This document shows positions 1 to 10,699 of a stretch of DNA of 64,000 bases, in pieces. The translations under genes and the position numbers were made by a program. Each line of letters opens with the position of its first letter. Position 1 is the first letter of the stretch. The DNA lies in contig JAMWET010003419.1 in assembly GCA_024036415.1 (NCBI GenBank), positions 249,501 to 313,500 of the forward strand, read 5' to 3'. A model generated the notes under the pieces. The model had not been told where the DNA came from. It searched no databases and worked only from the letters and a program-made list of their open reading frames with translations. This stretch comes from Prochilodus magdalenae. Its lineage: Eukaryota; Chordata; Actinopteri; Characiformes; Prochilodontidae.

Positions 1-885
1 ATTACTGTCCGGAGTAACTTAGAAGCAGCTGCATCGAACAGGAGGCTAGGCTACAACTAGCTCCTTCGTCCTGCGCAGAGAGCTACAGCTCAGCGCGCAT
101 GCGCAATAGTCAAGAGCACGTAATCAACCGTTACTACATCATGGATCTACATCCATGAATTATGTTTTTCCCTGTGATAGGATTGTGATTGCTCTTTAAG
201 CATATGGAACTGAGGATATGGACAAGTCACAATGGATGTTTGGTTGCTACTAGCCTTTAATGCTCAAAGTAAATGTTAATGTAAGAATCTGCCCAGCCTT
301 TCCAACATGGCTGTAGAAAAAAAATCTGATCAGCAGTCTTAGAACTGTGATAGCTCAGTCACACAAAGACACAGTGAAGGTTTATCACAGGGAAAATGTC
401 TGATATGTGGAGATAAAGGAGAAATGTCAAGGAGACCTGGCCCTGCTGAGCCTTAGTACCTCTATTGTATTGCTTTCATTGTATTGCCACTGAGATGGAA
501 GCCAAGAGGTCAAGGAAAAGGACATCTTTGATGACATGGTGCATCAAGGACTTGTGAGAAATATGTTGGTGTATGATCCTGTACAGTGCAGATGAATGTA
601 GTTCATGACACTGCTGAAGAAAGTAGGCACTGCTGAAGGAACCTGAGCTCAGTAATCATGGTAAAAACGCTGAAATGTCCACTAGTTAAATATATATGTG
701 CCCAACATCTCTCTTTCAGTGCCAAAGCAATGGTAGATCCATATTTTACATGATCTCAAGGCACTTGGTGTTCTTTCTCTGCAGGAAGCCAGAGGCCCCA
801 GGCAGGTTCTAGCACTAGTAGAGCGCATGTACGATTCCTTCTTAAAACGATGGTTAAAATCAAACACTGTTTTACTGTAAGTACA
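1..885. other. Non-coding flank, nothing recognised
   Basis: No open frame with coding character, no recognisable repeat family and no RNA gene was seen here. The sequence is of mixed composition and ends directly at the 21-bp G-rich array. Confidence 0.5.
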
Positions 886-3160
886 CAGGGGTTTTGGTTG
901 TATGGTGAGGGGTTTTGGTTGTATGGGGAGGGGTTTTGGTTGTATGGTGAGGGGTTTTGGTTGTATGGTGAGGGGTTTTGGTTGTATGGTGAGGGGTTTT
1001 GGTTGTATGGTGAGGGGTTTTGGTTGTATGGTGAGGGGTTTTGGTTGTATAGTGAGGGGTTTTGGTTGTATGGTGAGGGGTTTTGGTTGTATAGTGAGGG
1101 GTTTTGGTTGTATGGTAAGGGGTTTTGGTTGTATGGTGAGGGGTTTTGGTTGTATAGTGAGGGGTTTTGGTTGTATGGTGAGGGGTTTTGGTTGTATAGT
1201 GAGGGGTTTTGGTTGTATGGTGAGGGGTTTTGGTTGTATGGAGAGGGGTTTTGGTTGTATGGTGAGGGGTTTTGGTTGTATGGAGAGGGGTTTTGGTTGT
1301 ATGGGGTGGGGTTTTGGTTGTATGGGGAGGGGTTTTGGTTGTATAGGGAGGGGTTTTGGTTGTATGGGGAGGGGTTTTGGTTGTATGGGGAGGGGTTTTG
1401 GTTATATGGGGAGGAGTTTTGGTTGTATGGGGAGGGGTTTTGGTTGTATGGGGTGGGGTTTTGGTTGTATGGGGAGGGGTTTTGGTTGTATAGGGAGGGG
1501 TTTTGGTTATATGGGGAGGGGTTTTGGTTGTATGGAGAGGGGTTTTGGTTGTATGGAGAAGGGGTTTGGTTGTATGGAGAGGGGTTTTGGTTGTATGGAG
1601 AGGGGTTTTGGTTGTATGGGGAGGGGTTTTGGTTGTATGGAGAGGGGTTTTGGTTGTATGGGGAGGGGTTTTGGTTGTATGGAGAGGGGTTTTGGTTATA
1701 TGGGGAGGGGTTTTGGTTGTATGGAGAGGGGTTTTGGTTGTATGGGGAGGGGTTTTGGTTATATGGGGTGGGGTTTTGGTTATATGGAGAGGGGTTTTGG
1801 TTGTATGGGGTGGGGTTTTGGTTGTATGGGGAGGGGTTTTGGTTGTATGGGGTGGGGTTTTGGTTATATGGGGTGGGGTTTTGGTTGTATGGGGTGGGGT
1901 TTTGTTTGTATGGAGAGGGGTTTTGGTTGTATGGGGTGGGGTTTTGGTTGTAGTGGGAAGGGTTTTGGTTGGATGGGGAGGGGTTTTGGTTGGATGGGGA
2001 GGGGTTTTGGTTGTATGGGGAGGGGTTTTGGTTATATGGGGTGGGGTTTTGGTTGTAGTGGGAGGGGTTTTGGTTGTATGGGGAGGGGTTTTGGTTATAT
2101 GGGGTGGGCTTTTGTTTGTATGGAGAGGGGTTTTGGTTGTATGGGGAGGGGTTTTGGTTGTAGTGGGAGGGGTTTTGGTTGTATGGGGTGGGGTTTTGTT
2201 TGTATGGAGAGGGGTTTTGGTTGTATGGAGAGGGGTTGTGGTTGGATAGGGAGGGGTTTTGATTGTATAGGGAGGGGTTTTGGTTGTATGGGGAGGAGTT
2301 TTGGTTGTATGGTGAGGGGTTTTGGTTGTATGGGGAGGGGTTTTGGTTATATGGGGTGGGGTTTTGGTTGTATAGAGAGGGGTTTTGGTTGTATGGGCAG
2401 GGGTTTTGGTTGTATGGGGAGGGGTTTTGGTCATATGGGGTGGGGTTTTGGTTGTATGGAGAGGGGTTTTGGTTGTATAGGGAGGGGTTTTGGTTGTATG
2501 GGGAGGGGTTTTGGTTATATGGGGTGGGGTTTTGGTTGTATAGAGAGGGGTTTTGGTTGTATGGGGTGGGGTTTTGTTTGTATGGAGAGGGGTTTTGGTT
2601 GTATGGGGAGGGGTTTTGGTTGTAGTGGGAGGGGTTTTGGTTGTATGGGGAGGGGTTTTGGTTATATGGGGTGGGGTTTTGGTTGTATGGAGAGGGGTTT
2701 TGGTTGTATGGGGAGGGGTTTTGGTTGTATGGGGAGGGGTTTTGGTTTTATGGGGTGGGGTTTTGGTTGGATAGGGAGGGGTTTTGATTGTATAGGGAGG
2801 GGTTTTGGTTGTATGGGGAGGAGTTTTGGTTGTATAGGGAGGGGTTTTGGTTGTATGGGGAGGGGTTTTGGTTATATGGGGTGGGGTTTTGGTTGTATAG
2901 AGAGGGGTTTTGGTTGTATGGAGAAGGGTTTTGGTTGTACGGAGAGGGGTTGTGGTTGGATGGGGAGGGGTTTTGATTGTATAGGGAGGGGTTTTGGTTG
3001 TATGGGGAGGGGTTTTGGTTGTATGGGCAGGGGTTTTGGTTGTATGGGGAGGGGTTTTGGTTGTATGGGCAGGGGTTTTGGTTGTATGGGGAGGGGTTTT
3101 GGTCATATGGGGTGGGGTTTTGGTTGTATGGAGAAGGATTTTGGTTTTACTGGAAAGAGT
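886..3160 (+). repeat. G-rich 21-bp minisatellite (about 105 units)
   Basis: The unit is GGGGTTTTGGTTGTAT followed by a variable G-rich end (GGTGA, GGGGA, GGAGA or GGGGT variants). Units near 890-1250 mostly carry GGTGA. Later units carry GGGGA, GGAGA or GGGGT. So there are local sub-blocks, as expected from slippage and unequal exchange. Because 21 is a multiple of 3, several frames on both strands stay open for hundreds of codons: on + they read as GFWLYGE or GFGCMGR heptads, and on - as TKTPPHT heptads. These frames have no splice or gene context, and I treat them as repeat artefacts. The G runs (GGGG, GG, GG, GGGGAGGGG) make the + strand a candidate for G-quadruplex formation. Confidence 0.95.
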
Positions 3161-3480
3161 TTTAGTTGTCCTGTGATAGCTTTTGTTTGTACTGGACAGA
3201 GTTTGGTTTTGATTGTACAGGAAGGGGTTTTGGTTGTACGGGAATGGGTTTTGGCTGTACTAGGAGGAGTTTTGGTTGTACTGGGAGAGAATTTATTTTT
3301 GCTGAAATGGGTTTTAGTTGTGCTGGGAGGGACTTTATACTGCAGGGCGCTTTGGTTGTACTGGGAGGGGTTTTGGTTGAACTGGATGGCCTTACTAGGA
3401 AGAGTCTCGTTTGTACAGGGAGGAGTTTTGGTGTACCTGGAAGTGTTTCAGGTTGTACTGGGAGGATCTATAGATCATAT
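3161..3480 (+). repeat. Degenerate edge of the 21-bp array
   Basis: Diverged copies of the same unit continue (for example TTTTGGTTGTACTGG and TTTGTTTGTACTGG), with substitutions and small indels that shift the period. This is the older decayed margin of the array; the opposite edge near 886 is sharp. Confidence 0.8.
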
Positions 3481-3484
3481 AATT

Positions 3485-4560
3485 TAATTTAGGCAAATAA
3501 CTCTGGTTTTAATGTGCTCTGCCTAGATTAAAGAACAGAAAGGGGGTGTTAGAGTTCATCCTAGCATGCACTGTCCACTATTTCAGGTTCACTGATTGTT
3601 TTCTGATCCTGGAGATGGTTGGATCAGATGCAGTAGTGATAGGCGAGGGGTTGAAGATAACCTCACTGAACTACAGCATACACTTTCTTTATATTAATGC
3701 TACCAGCATATCACAAAACCCTGGAGAACATACTGTATTCCTTGTTCTTCTTTGTGTTTTGGTGCCATCTCTATCTGAAGTCTTGTTCATAACTAGAGTC
3801 ACTGAACGTTTACTGTTCCCTGGAGGACTGACAGAATGAGAGGTGCTCTGCTGCTGGTACATCACCTAAAACCAGTTGTTAAATAATTTATTAATGAATT
3901 CATCACTTTGGTTAAGAATCTTTCAGTAAGCCTAAAACGGAAATGCAAAAAGCCCCCCTGTCTGTTTGGGGCCCTTGGAATCGTCTTAATCCTCCTTCTC
4001 TTTATGGCTCCCCTGCTGATTGACTACATGTGGTGTAACGGGAAACTGTGTGATTCTCAGGCAAAGCATCGCTTTAACTCTTTATAGCCATGTAGCGTTC
4101 ATGCCTCCACAACAGCTCAATCCTGTCTAGCCCTGGAAGTGTGAGGCCCTCGGAAATCGCTCCCTGGTTCTGAGCGCCTTATCTGCAGTCTGCAGTGTGG
4201 AAAGCTTGTATGCCTCCACCAGTAATCCCGACAACAAATGACAAACATGGCTGCCAACAGCCAAACATGGCGAGGACATCTGATGTGTAAATAATGGAGG
4301 ACAGGCTACTCAAGTCTTCTCATCAGCCTGCTGCCTTACGCGAAGACCAACCTGATCAAAGATCTACTGTTTGACTGTACACCTAAGTTACCATGGTGCT
4401 AGTGCTACCAACAACCTGTAAATATGAGGAAGTTGTGTGGTATCAGACAGTCTTCTTCGATGAGAAGCGTGCTGGTTTCCCTGTGTAGTTGTTTTTGATG
4501 TAATGTGCTTTGCTTCATATTGCATGTTCTGCGGTGTGACTACAAAGACCAGCATAGCAA
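3485..4560. other. Non-coding stretch with one odd hydrophobic segment
   Basis: No gene model can be built. One frame on + at about 3905-4086 encodes a lysine-rich stretch (SLKRKCKKPP), then a strongly hydrophobic run (LFGALGIVLILLLFMAPLL), then a cysteine-containing tail (WCNGKLCDS) before a stop. This resembles the N-terminal anchor of a type II membrane protein, but it has no start codon in good context and no clear donor site. It may be a decayed exon or chance. Confidence 0.3.
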
Positions 4561-4569
4561 CTTACAACC

Positions 4570-4716
4570 GTTTCTCCATCTTTGGTCTTTATCGGGAGGG
4601 AGCATGTACAAATTAAATAAAGGTAACCCAAGAACTGAACCCTGTGGGACACCACAGGTCACTGTCACACTCTCAGGACCATTATTTGGTATGTGGACAC
4701 AATGGTTCCTTCTTTG
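4570..4716 (-). pseudogene. LINE reverse transcriptase fragment
   Basis: Read on the minus strand, the stretch encodes CGVPQGSVLG followed by LFNLYMLPP. This matches the conserved reverse-transcriptase motif (GVPQGSVLGPLLF-type) of fish non-LTR retrotransposons. Only about 50 codons are recognisable and the flanks are not in frame, so it is a dead 5-prime- and 3-prime-truncated copy. The exact LINE clade cannot be named from this piece. Confidence 0.8.
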
Positions 4717-4817
4717 AAAGTATGGACTAAACTATTTTAGAAAAGTTCCAACACAGACTTAAACACAGTTCTCATGTCCATTTAAGATAAAATAAGATAA
4801 TCCTTTATTAATCCCAC

Positions 4818-5521
4818 AGTGTAGAAATAGACTACTGTAGAAATAGACTACTGTAGGAATAGACTAATGTAGAAGTAGACTAGTGTAGAAGTAGACTAGT
4901 GTAGAAGTAGACTAGTGTAGAAATAGACCAGTGTAGGAATAGACTAGTGTAGAAGTAGACTAGTGTAGAAGTAGACCAGTGTAGAAGTAGACTAGTGTAG
5001 AAATAGACTAGTGTAGAAATAGACTAGCGTAGAAGTAGACCAGTGTAGAAGTAGACTAGTGTAGAAGTAGACCAGTGTAGAAGTAGACTAGTGTAGAAAT
5101 AGACTAGTGTAGAAATAGACTAGCGTAGAAGTAGACTAGTGTAGAAGTAGACTAGTGTAGAAATAGACTAGTGTAGAAGTAGACCTGTGTAGAAGTAGAC
5201 TAGTGTAGAAATAGACTAGTGTAGGAATAGACTAGTGTAGAAATAGACTAGTGTAGGAATAGACTAGTGTAGAAATAGACTAGTGTAGGAATAGACTAGT
5301 GTAGAAATAGACTAGTGTAGAAATAGACTAGTGTAGGAATAGACTAGTGTAGAAATAGACTGGTGTAGGAATAGACTAGTGTAGAAATAGACTGGTGTAG
5401 GAATAGACTAGTGTAGGAATAGACTACTGGAGAAATGGACTAGTGTAGAAATAGACTAATGTAGAAGTAGACTAGTGTAGAAGTAGACTAGTGTAGAGAT
5501 AGACTAGTGTAGAAGTAGACT
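4818..5521 (+). repeat. 16-bp minisatellite (about 44 units)
   Basis: The unit is TAGACTAGTGTAGAAA, with A/G variation in the last bases (AGAAAT, AGAAGT, AGGAAT) and occasional CCAGTG or CTGGTG variants. It lies between the tail and the coding end of the minus-strand LINE, in what should be its 3-prime untranslated region. Confidence 0.95.
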
Positions 5522-5807
5522 GCTGGGGGGAGCGGCTGGCGGCTGGAAGGAAGGATCTGCGGTATCTCTCCTTCACACACCGCGGGTGCAGCAGCCGGGC
5601 ACTGAAGGAGCTGCCCAGTGCTTCCAGAGAGTGGTACATGGGGTGGGACAGGTTCTTCAGCATGTGTTTGAACTTAGTCCTCATTCTCCTGTCCCCCACC
5701 ACCTCCACTGGGTCAAGATGACACCCCAGGACAGAGCTGGACTTCCTGATGATTCTGTTCAGTCTCTTCCTGTCAGCGGTGGAGATGCTGCTGCCCCAGC
5801 AGACCAC
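5472..5807 (-). pseudogene. LINE ORF2 C-terminal remnant
   Basis: About 95 codons on the minus strand resemble the post-RT C-terminal region of fish LINE proteins. The features are WGSSISTADRKRLNRI near the start, a conserved SSVLGC, a HP-x-(5)-LEALGSSFSARLLHP block and a basic KERYRRSF end. The frame then runs into the 16-bp array. No RT catalytic motif is present, so it is a truncated copy without function of its own. Confidence 0.8.
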
Positions 5808-6049
5808 TCCATAAAAGATGGACTACTACAGCATCCAAGAAGGTCCTCAGTAGTGCCCCCTGCACTCCAAAGCCAGCACTGGGACCGAGCAGTCGTAGCA
5901 CAGATCATTTTCCAGAATCTGTCTTTAAACAAATGTAATCAATTAAACTTTATCAGGGCAGCCTTGGTGCTGTGATTAGGCTGGAATCCGGACCAAGACT
6001 TGTCTAGATAGCTAGTTTATTGGGGAAACTGTACAACTGAAAGAAGGCT

Positions 6050-6700
6050 CTAGGACCCTTTTAGGTCTCTAGCCTGGCTACGGGAGGAGATACAGTTGGG
6101 CATGGAGGCATACAGCTTCTGTATAGGATCCTGCAGCACATTTGCCCACAGATGTTACAGCTGGGCCTGTAGGTCTTGCACACTGAAGCTTGTGTCCCTG
6201 CTGGTTCCATGAATGCTCGGTTGGCACTAAATCTGGTGACAGGGCAGGACGAGGAAGTGTTAGAATCTGGCATTCCTGAGAAATCCGTGCCGTGTGTGGA
6301 TGAACAGTTGGAACCATGCCATGAGAGGCAATACATGTGGCTGAAGGATGTGCTGCACATATAGCTGAGCTGTTGGTGTTCTGTGTATCACTACTATGGG
6401 TGACCGATAGTTGTATGCGATGACTCCCCAGATTATCACCAGCAGTTGCGATGCGTGTTGCTCCACAGTAAAGGCAGTAGTAAAGGCTCACCACAAGGCC
6501 TCCATAGTTGAACCTGATCTTCATCGGAGTCCAAGTAGTACTGGAATGGTGGACAAGGAAACTCTGGGAGCGTCTTGTACTTGTTGGCAGATCACACTAC
6601 TGGAAGTCTGTCTGGGCTGTCCGGAGCCTGTTCGACACTTGAGCATGCCTCCATATAACCATAGCACCCCTGTAATAATTTCCATATGAGTCTGAGACAT
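6050..6700 (-). pseudogene. Decayed Tc1/mariner-like transposase, minus strand
   Basis: Minus-strand frames show ARISQECQILTLPRPALSPD followed by PTEHSWNQQG. This matches the DDE transposase pattern 'ARxxxxF...LPWPAxSPDLxPIEHxWDxLG' of IS630/Tc1-type elements. The end (QDPIQKLYASMPN in a shifted frame) matches the usual C-terminal 'QxxIxxLxxSMPRR' region. Frameshifts and stops break the protein, and the terminal repeats are not evident. It is a dead relic. Confidence 0.75.
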
Positions 6701-7380
6701 AACTGTATGCCGAGTTTTTCACAAATCCCACACTGCATTATGTTGCTTCTAGGATTTTCCAACATAGTTAGGTGTTAGGAGTGAAACAAATTCAAAAAGT
6801 TTATATTTATGATTATTTATTATTTATTTATTTTTCAGTACAGTATAAGAATACAGCAGTACACGTGTGTGATTGCCATAAATGTCGTCACTCAGCCAAG
6901 ACATGCTTGGTATGTGAAGTTTGCTGCTTTCGTTTGTGCTAGCGCTACAAGACAGATCTGGCTAATACCGCAGCCGAAAGCAGCTAATACTGTAGCATCA
7001 TGCAAACGGCATGCCTAAATCATTACGTGCTGACCTGAAGCTGCATTGGGATCTCAAATAGACTTGCTTATGTGGTTCCTGAATTTGTATAAGGTGTATG
7101 AGATGCTAAAGTGTACTAACAGGGCTTGGATTCTAGCTACTGTGTTAGCTACTTCTGTCAACTTTTACTGATGGCTATATTTCATACAGTGTCAGAAAGC
7201 ACATAATTAATAAACGCTGATGCATACATACGATGGAATCTAGTTTTGCAAGCTAGACTTCTGTTTATCATAAAATCTGGTGCTGTTTGACATTCAGTGT
7301 GTCCAGGAACGTATCGCTAACAAGATACCTAGCTTTAGCACCACTATTGGGTTAACTCCCACTGGGCGTCAGAACAGCGG
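6701..7380. other. No gene seen
   Basis: AT-rich sequence with a short TTATTTA-rich run near 6810-6835. No coding exon, RNA gene or clear repeat family was recognised. Confidence 0.4.
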
Positions 7381-7683
7381 AGTCTCTCGCAGTCTTGAGC
7401 TCTAGTAGAGGTGTAAGTTGTGTGTATTGTGTTGCACTTTTAATGACCTTTTCTCCTCTATAGGAATGAGCACTGGGCTGGGGTTGCCAGGTAATGCTTT
7501 ACTTGCTCTATGTCTGTGTATTAATCTCTAGGTACCAGCACTGGCCCCCTGTTCGGGCAGTGTCTGAGCTCGTTGTGAGTTTTAGGCTCTAAACCTACTC
7601 TACTAGCTGGAATATTATCCAGCAGAACATAAGAGCGGATAAGAGCGTCTGCTAAATGCCTTAAATGTAAATGTAAATGTATT
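7380..7683 (+). mobile_element. SINE-like repeat with otophysan tail
   Basis: The right end carries the tail motif GGATAAGAGCGTCTGCTAAA followed by TGCC and TTAAATGTAAATG. The same tail is found in the complete tRNA-derived SINE at 40690-40917. The left part lacks a clear tRNA-like head here, so the copy is either truncated or belongs to a composite element sharing this tail. Confidence 0.6.
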
Positions 7684-8084
7684 ATAGTGTCCTGTACAAG
7701 AGACTATAAGCTGTAGTCACGTTGGTCTTGTGTCGTAGTTGATGCAGCATTAGTGTCTTGTAGAGATGTGTGGTTAGAAGCGATCTGCCTGCTATACCAG
7801 CCATCTGGGCATCAGTTTTTATTTCTCTCTCATCTTCCATTAAGCCAACACCACAGTGTTCTGCAATCAATTTGGCTTAGCATATTCGACATAGTTTCCC
7901 TTCTACTATCACAAACCAGACCCTTTGATTTGGTGTGTTTGGTCTATTTAGTTGGCTAAAGTGGCCAAGAACTGTCAGCATTTACAGGAAAGGGCAGTTT
8001 GACTGACATACAAAACGTCCACCAACTACGCTCATCACCAAAAGAACAGTGCACCAATAGCTGCACCTAGAAGGAATTAACTGA

Positions 8085-8490
8085 CAGGAATGAAACTTGG
8101 TTTGTAGGTTTGAGACATTTCACACTCAGTCTCACATTCAGCGAGAAGTGATGCTCTCCATGAGTCACGATGTTAGTGCCAGCATCATTAGCAGACGGCT
8201 GCACGACGCGAAACTACCTGCATGCAGACCGTTACGACGACTGCCCAAGACTGCAATGGTGTCATGCCAAACGGTCACAGAGTGACAAGTGACAAGTTCT
8301 GCTTTTGCCTGGAAGGGGGCGTGATCGGGCGATGGCAGACATCATCGGCATTGTGGGAGTTGGAGTTTCGGGAGATTGGAGGCGTGACACCTTAATCTTC
8401 CTTTGCAGTAGCATTGCAGTGCCACACTTCCTTCGGGATGCCACTATTCTTTCGATGATGAGTGTGATGATGTCATGGCGCCAGACACAT
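8085..8490 (+). pseudogene. Decayed Tc1-like transposase fragment
   Basis: The plus strand encodes SASIISRRLHDAKLPACRPL followed by RRLPKTA. This resembles the DNA-binding linker of Tc1-like transposases ('SxRTVxRRLHxAGLRARRPLRRLPLT'). Downstream, 'tctgcttttgcctggaaggg' resembles the 'SRFCLxGD' region. Stops and frameshifts are present. Related relics lie at 18240-18965 and 37830-38270. Confidence 0.75.
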
Positions 8491-8858
8491 CATTAAACTC
8501 TTATACTTGGGTAATGTTCAGTCAACGTCATTTATCAAGAGTCTTTGTGTAATGTCTTTGTGTAGAGTATGCTGTCCCATGCTCCTTCAGGTAACCCCCA
8601 GTGATGGTATGTTCCATGTAGTGGGAGGGGCTTATGGGGTATGAAAGGAGCATGAGGGAAAATGGCGACAGTCTGGGCTTAAGCGCGGCTAGGTGCACAC
8701 ATAGGAGGAAGTATCGTTGTAGGTCGACAGGGACCTACTATCCATTTTGGTTTATGTTCTTGTTCTTTTTGTTTCAAAACTGTTTCTCTAAATACGTGTT
8801 ACACCAAATGAATTCTGGGAGTTTATTGGACCGTCTCCGAATTCCTTGTGGCTGCCTC

Positions 8859-8862
<4 letters not shown>

Positions 8863-8910
<48 letters not shown>
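8863..8910. repeat. (TA)n microsatellite
   Basis: An uninterrupted TA dinucleotide tract of about 48 bp. It directly abuts the left end of the MITE at 8911, as expected for an element that duplicates a TA target. Confidence 0.95.
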
Positions 8911-8913
<3 letters not shown>

Positions 8914-9159
8914 TCGCTGTCCAAAGAAAAACAGGTATCTCCAAAATGGCAACTTTACAGGAGAGGCCAAAAACCTCATTTAATTTGAATGGAAGTCAAT
9001 GGAACCAGACGTCTTTCCAAGCAGTTTTGGGCCATTTCTCCTGGTCCATTCTTCATGGAATTCACACACAGTGTACACAGCAGCTCAAGTGATCAAATGA
9101 GCCATAAAAGTAAAAATCAACAAAAATGGAGACACATGTTTTTCTTTGGACAGCGACAA
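8911..9159. mobile_element. MITE with TCGCTGTCCAAAG terminal inverted repeats
   Basis: The left end CGTCGCTGTCCAAAGAAAAA matches the reverse complement of the right end (TTTTTCTTTGGACAGCGACA), with one mismatch over about 20 bp. Further similarity runs inward (CAGGTATCTCCAAAA against CATGTGTCTCCATTT). The element is about 249 bp, non-coding, and sits in TA-rich DNA on both sides. It looks like a TA-targeting non-autonomous DNA transposon; the superfamily is not certain. Confidence 0.8.
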
Positions 9160-10690
9160 TATATATATCATCCACACCACCACAATGAGTTTATAAAGTA
9201 TAGTGGGACTTACAGTGGTACAATTCTGTTCTATAAAATATGTGGAATGTTATTTATGTGCTACTAAATCCATCAAATGAAAATCAGTCTAAGACATTGA
9301 ATAACACTCTAGAATAGAATACGGTCTTTATTTCAGTCCAGCATCTTTAGCATCTCTTGGCCCTTGGTTGACAGAGCAGGGCACTGTTTGCTATGGGTGG
9401 AATTGAAATGTGGGCCAAATACACTGTAGGATAAAACCATAGAAAGCTTTATTCAGCCTGCTGCATATATATAGCACAGATATAAAGTACACCAATATGG
9501 TGAACTAATGCTGTTTAATGTGACTGGCAATGATACTGTAGACTAACGCATTTTGGCTTTGACCTCAGCTCTTCTCACTCAGCGTTCAAATCCAACAAGA
9601 GCTAAATCCTGGAAGCAGCCTTATTAAATTGCTTTTAAGTGTTGCCAATGGTTATGGCTGTACTACAAGCGAAAGTCACTTGGAACGCTGCCCCTTTAAA
9701 ATCCGCGTAATGAATCCCGAATCTGCCTGGGTTTATACCCTTTTTAAATGATTCATGAAAAATTTAACCTTCATCTTCCAATGCATGGGGCCTGGCAGAT
9801 TCATGTAGGCAGGGTGCGCATGAATCACAGCGATGGCGTGTTGAGTGGCAGCTGGGCTGTCGTGTGCTGTGTGTATGACAGCTACAGCTTCCTTCCTCCC
9901 TGCATGCTCATCAGCAGTGAACGTGTGCCCCCGGTGCTGACGAACTCATCTGCGCTAATGCCTTGATCTATAGTAGATTAGAAAGGCTGAACTATTGGAT
10001 TTTGTTCTGCCATTTCATTTTATGGAGCTCTTTCGTTCAGCGTTGGGCGCGCGGCCCAATTACAGCTGTTAAAAAGATTTTGGTGCTCAGTCAAACTACT
10101 AGAACGTAAAGGCCTTTCTTGCCTGGGTCCGGCCAGGCCTAGTCCTTGGCAGGGAATGACCACAGATGATGCAATTTGAGGTGGTGAAAAACAAAGTGTT
10201 GCTGTCACCTAAGTGTAGTAAATTAGACTGTTTAGTTTATCACTGCAGTAATGAAGCTAATGTACCTAACAAGTCATGGAAGTGCAGAACTACTCCATCT
10301 ATTGGTTGGTCTGCTGAACAGCCATGGAATTGAAACTTTCACTCATTTCTCCAGATGCATGAGAAGCTGAAATCAATTCAACGTCGCAGTTAAACTACAA
10401 AAACCTCAAGACCTTCATGGAACCATACCATTGTACATGTTTCTTGGAATTTTATAAACCAAAACATAAAAAAAGCTATTAAAATGAATTAAAAACCTAA
10501 TAAAAATTTGGCATGAACATTTCAAATGAAATTGTTTTGTTGCTGTGCCTTTAAGACTGGTATACTGTATGTAAATGAGCTCTGTTCTGCAAAGCACTGC
10601 GTGAATGGCTAGTGTGATGGATGGATGGGTGGATGGATATTTATTGGAGGGTGTAGCTCTTCGGTTACTGCCAGATCAAGCTGTTAGCCC
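9160..10690. other. No gene seen; possible conserved non-coding segment
   Basis: No exon or repeat family was recognised. The part at about 9610-9930 is low in repeats, with several TAAT/ATTA-type cores and a balanced composition unlike the surrounding repeat debris. It might be a conserved regulatory element. A short GGAT-rich run occurs near 10617-10640. Confidence 0.35.
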
Positions 10691-10699
10691 AAAGCCTAG

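Larger units (their letters stand above)
4780..5870 (-). mobile_element. Truncated LINE, minus strand, carrying an internal tandem array
   Basis: The left end is the reverse complement of a typical fish LINE 3-prime tail (GGGATTAATAAAGGATTATC followed by repeated TTATC-like bases). The right part, 5470-5860, encodes on the minus strand the C-terminal end of a LINE reverse-transcriptase protein (RKRLNRIIRKSSSVLGC, then SHPMYHSLEALGSSFSARLL and KERYRRSFLP). Between them lies a 16-bp array of about 700 bp. I infer one 5-prime-truncated element whose 3-prime untranslated region expanded into a minisatellite. Confidence 0.8.

Noticed and set aside
850..3487. Very long open frames on both strands (up to 861 codons) read as glycine/tryptophan or threonine/proline repeats
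   Set aside because: The repeat unit is 21 bp, so any stop-free frame persists. There is no promoter, splice or domain context, and the frames overlap each other on both strands.
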